From assembly GCF_000485595.1 (NCBI RefSeq), contig NW_014577145.1, positions 516,277-536,782 of the forward strand: a stretch of 20,506 nt of DNA, in the 5' to 3' direction. Each line of letters begins with the position of its first letter. Position 1 is the stretch's first letter. The translations under genes were made by a program, and so were the position numbers. The notes under the pieces were generated by a model. It did not search any database and was not told the origin of the DNA. It worked only from the letters and a program-made list of their open reading frames with translations. The stretch comes from Priapulus caudatus. Taxonomy: Eukaryota > Priapulida > Priapulimorpha > Priapulimorphida > Priapulidae. Shown piece after piece: positions 20,403 to 20,506 of the stretch.

Positions 20403-20403
<1 letters not shown>
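18789..20403. other. Non-coding right-hand region
   Basis: Mixed, mostly AT-rich DNA with no frame showing family motifs. Strong donor-like GTAAGT words occur on the minus strand at 19005-19000 and 20317-20312, but no convincing exon precedes either. A GC-richer patch at about 20230-20310 follows a TATATATA at 20175-20184 and includes AAGATGGCG on the plus strand. This could be a promoter and first exon, but nothing confirms it. Confidence 0.5.
19341..19480. repeat. GT / GCGT microsatellite, interrupted
   Basis: Two GT/GCGT-rich blocks (about 19341-19380 and 19412-19480) separated by roughly 30 bases of ordinary sequence. Confidence 0.9.
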
Positions 20404-20447
<44 letters not shown>

Positions 20448-20449
20448 GC

Positions 20450-20506
<57 letters not shown>
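20404..20506. repeat. GT microsatellite at the window end
   Basis: TG dinucleotides with two short GCG interruptions, running off the right edge. Confidence 0.97.

Overview
This is nuclear DNA of a multicellular animal, probably an aquatic invertebrate. The evidence is a tandem-C2 (synaptotagmin-type) protein split over eight exons with good GT/AG splice sites, a class A GPCR, AT-rich introns, and long GT, GCGT, TC and TA microsatellites. There are no bacterial-type operons, and I saw no tRNA, rRNA or CRISPR array. The species cannot be fixed from the sequence. The nearest family I can name for the main gene is the synaptotagmin-12-like branch. || Layout, left to right: 1-2854 is non-coding and starts in a GT/GCGT microsatellite. 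2855-13393 carries the minus-strand synaptotagmin-like gene, eight exons in protein order A to H from right to left: 13258-13393, 12672-12873, 12019-12154, 11108-11254, 5313-5483, 4834-4942, 3289-3443 and 2855-2998. Joined, they keep one open frame of 399 residues: a Ser/Pro-rich linker, C2A, C2B and a C-terminal WHxL motif, then a stop. The N-terminus with the expected membrane segment was not found and probably lies to the right of the window. Inside the intron between exons F and G sits an intronless plus-strand rhodopsin-like GPCR (3789-4817). Its last codons are made by a GCGT microsatellite, and its stop is only 10 bases from the synaptotagmin splice donor. || A block of about 5 kb occurs twice in the same orientation, at 5747-11019 (in the intron between exons D and E) and at 13520-18493 (upstream of exon A). 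The two copies differ mainly by one- and two-base gains and losses, not substitutions, and the second is about 6 percent shorter almost evenly along its length. This looks more like an unpolished long-read gap fill or false duplication than normal sequence decay. The right end, 18494-20506, is a compound TC/G/GT microsatellite, non-coding DNA, another GT/GCGT tract and a terminal GT repeat. || Functionally, the synaptotagmin-like protein would act at membranes in vesicle traffic. Its C2A keeps most calcium-ligand positions, while the third loop of C2B has lost them. The GPCR would be a plasma-membrane receptor of unknown ligand, possibly defective at its C-terminal end. The two genes are nested and opposite, so any GPCR 3' UTR must run antisense into the synaptotagmin exons.
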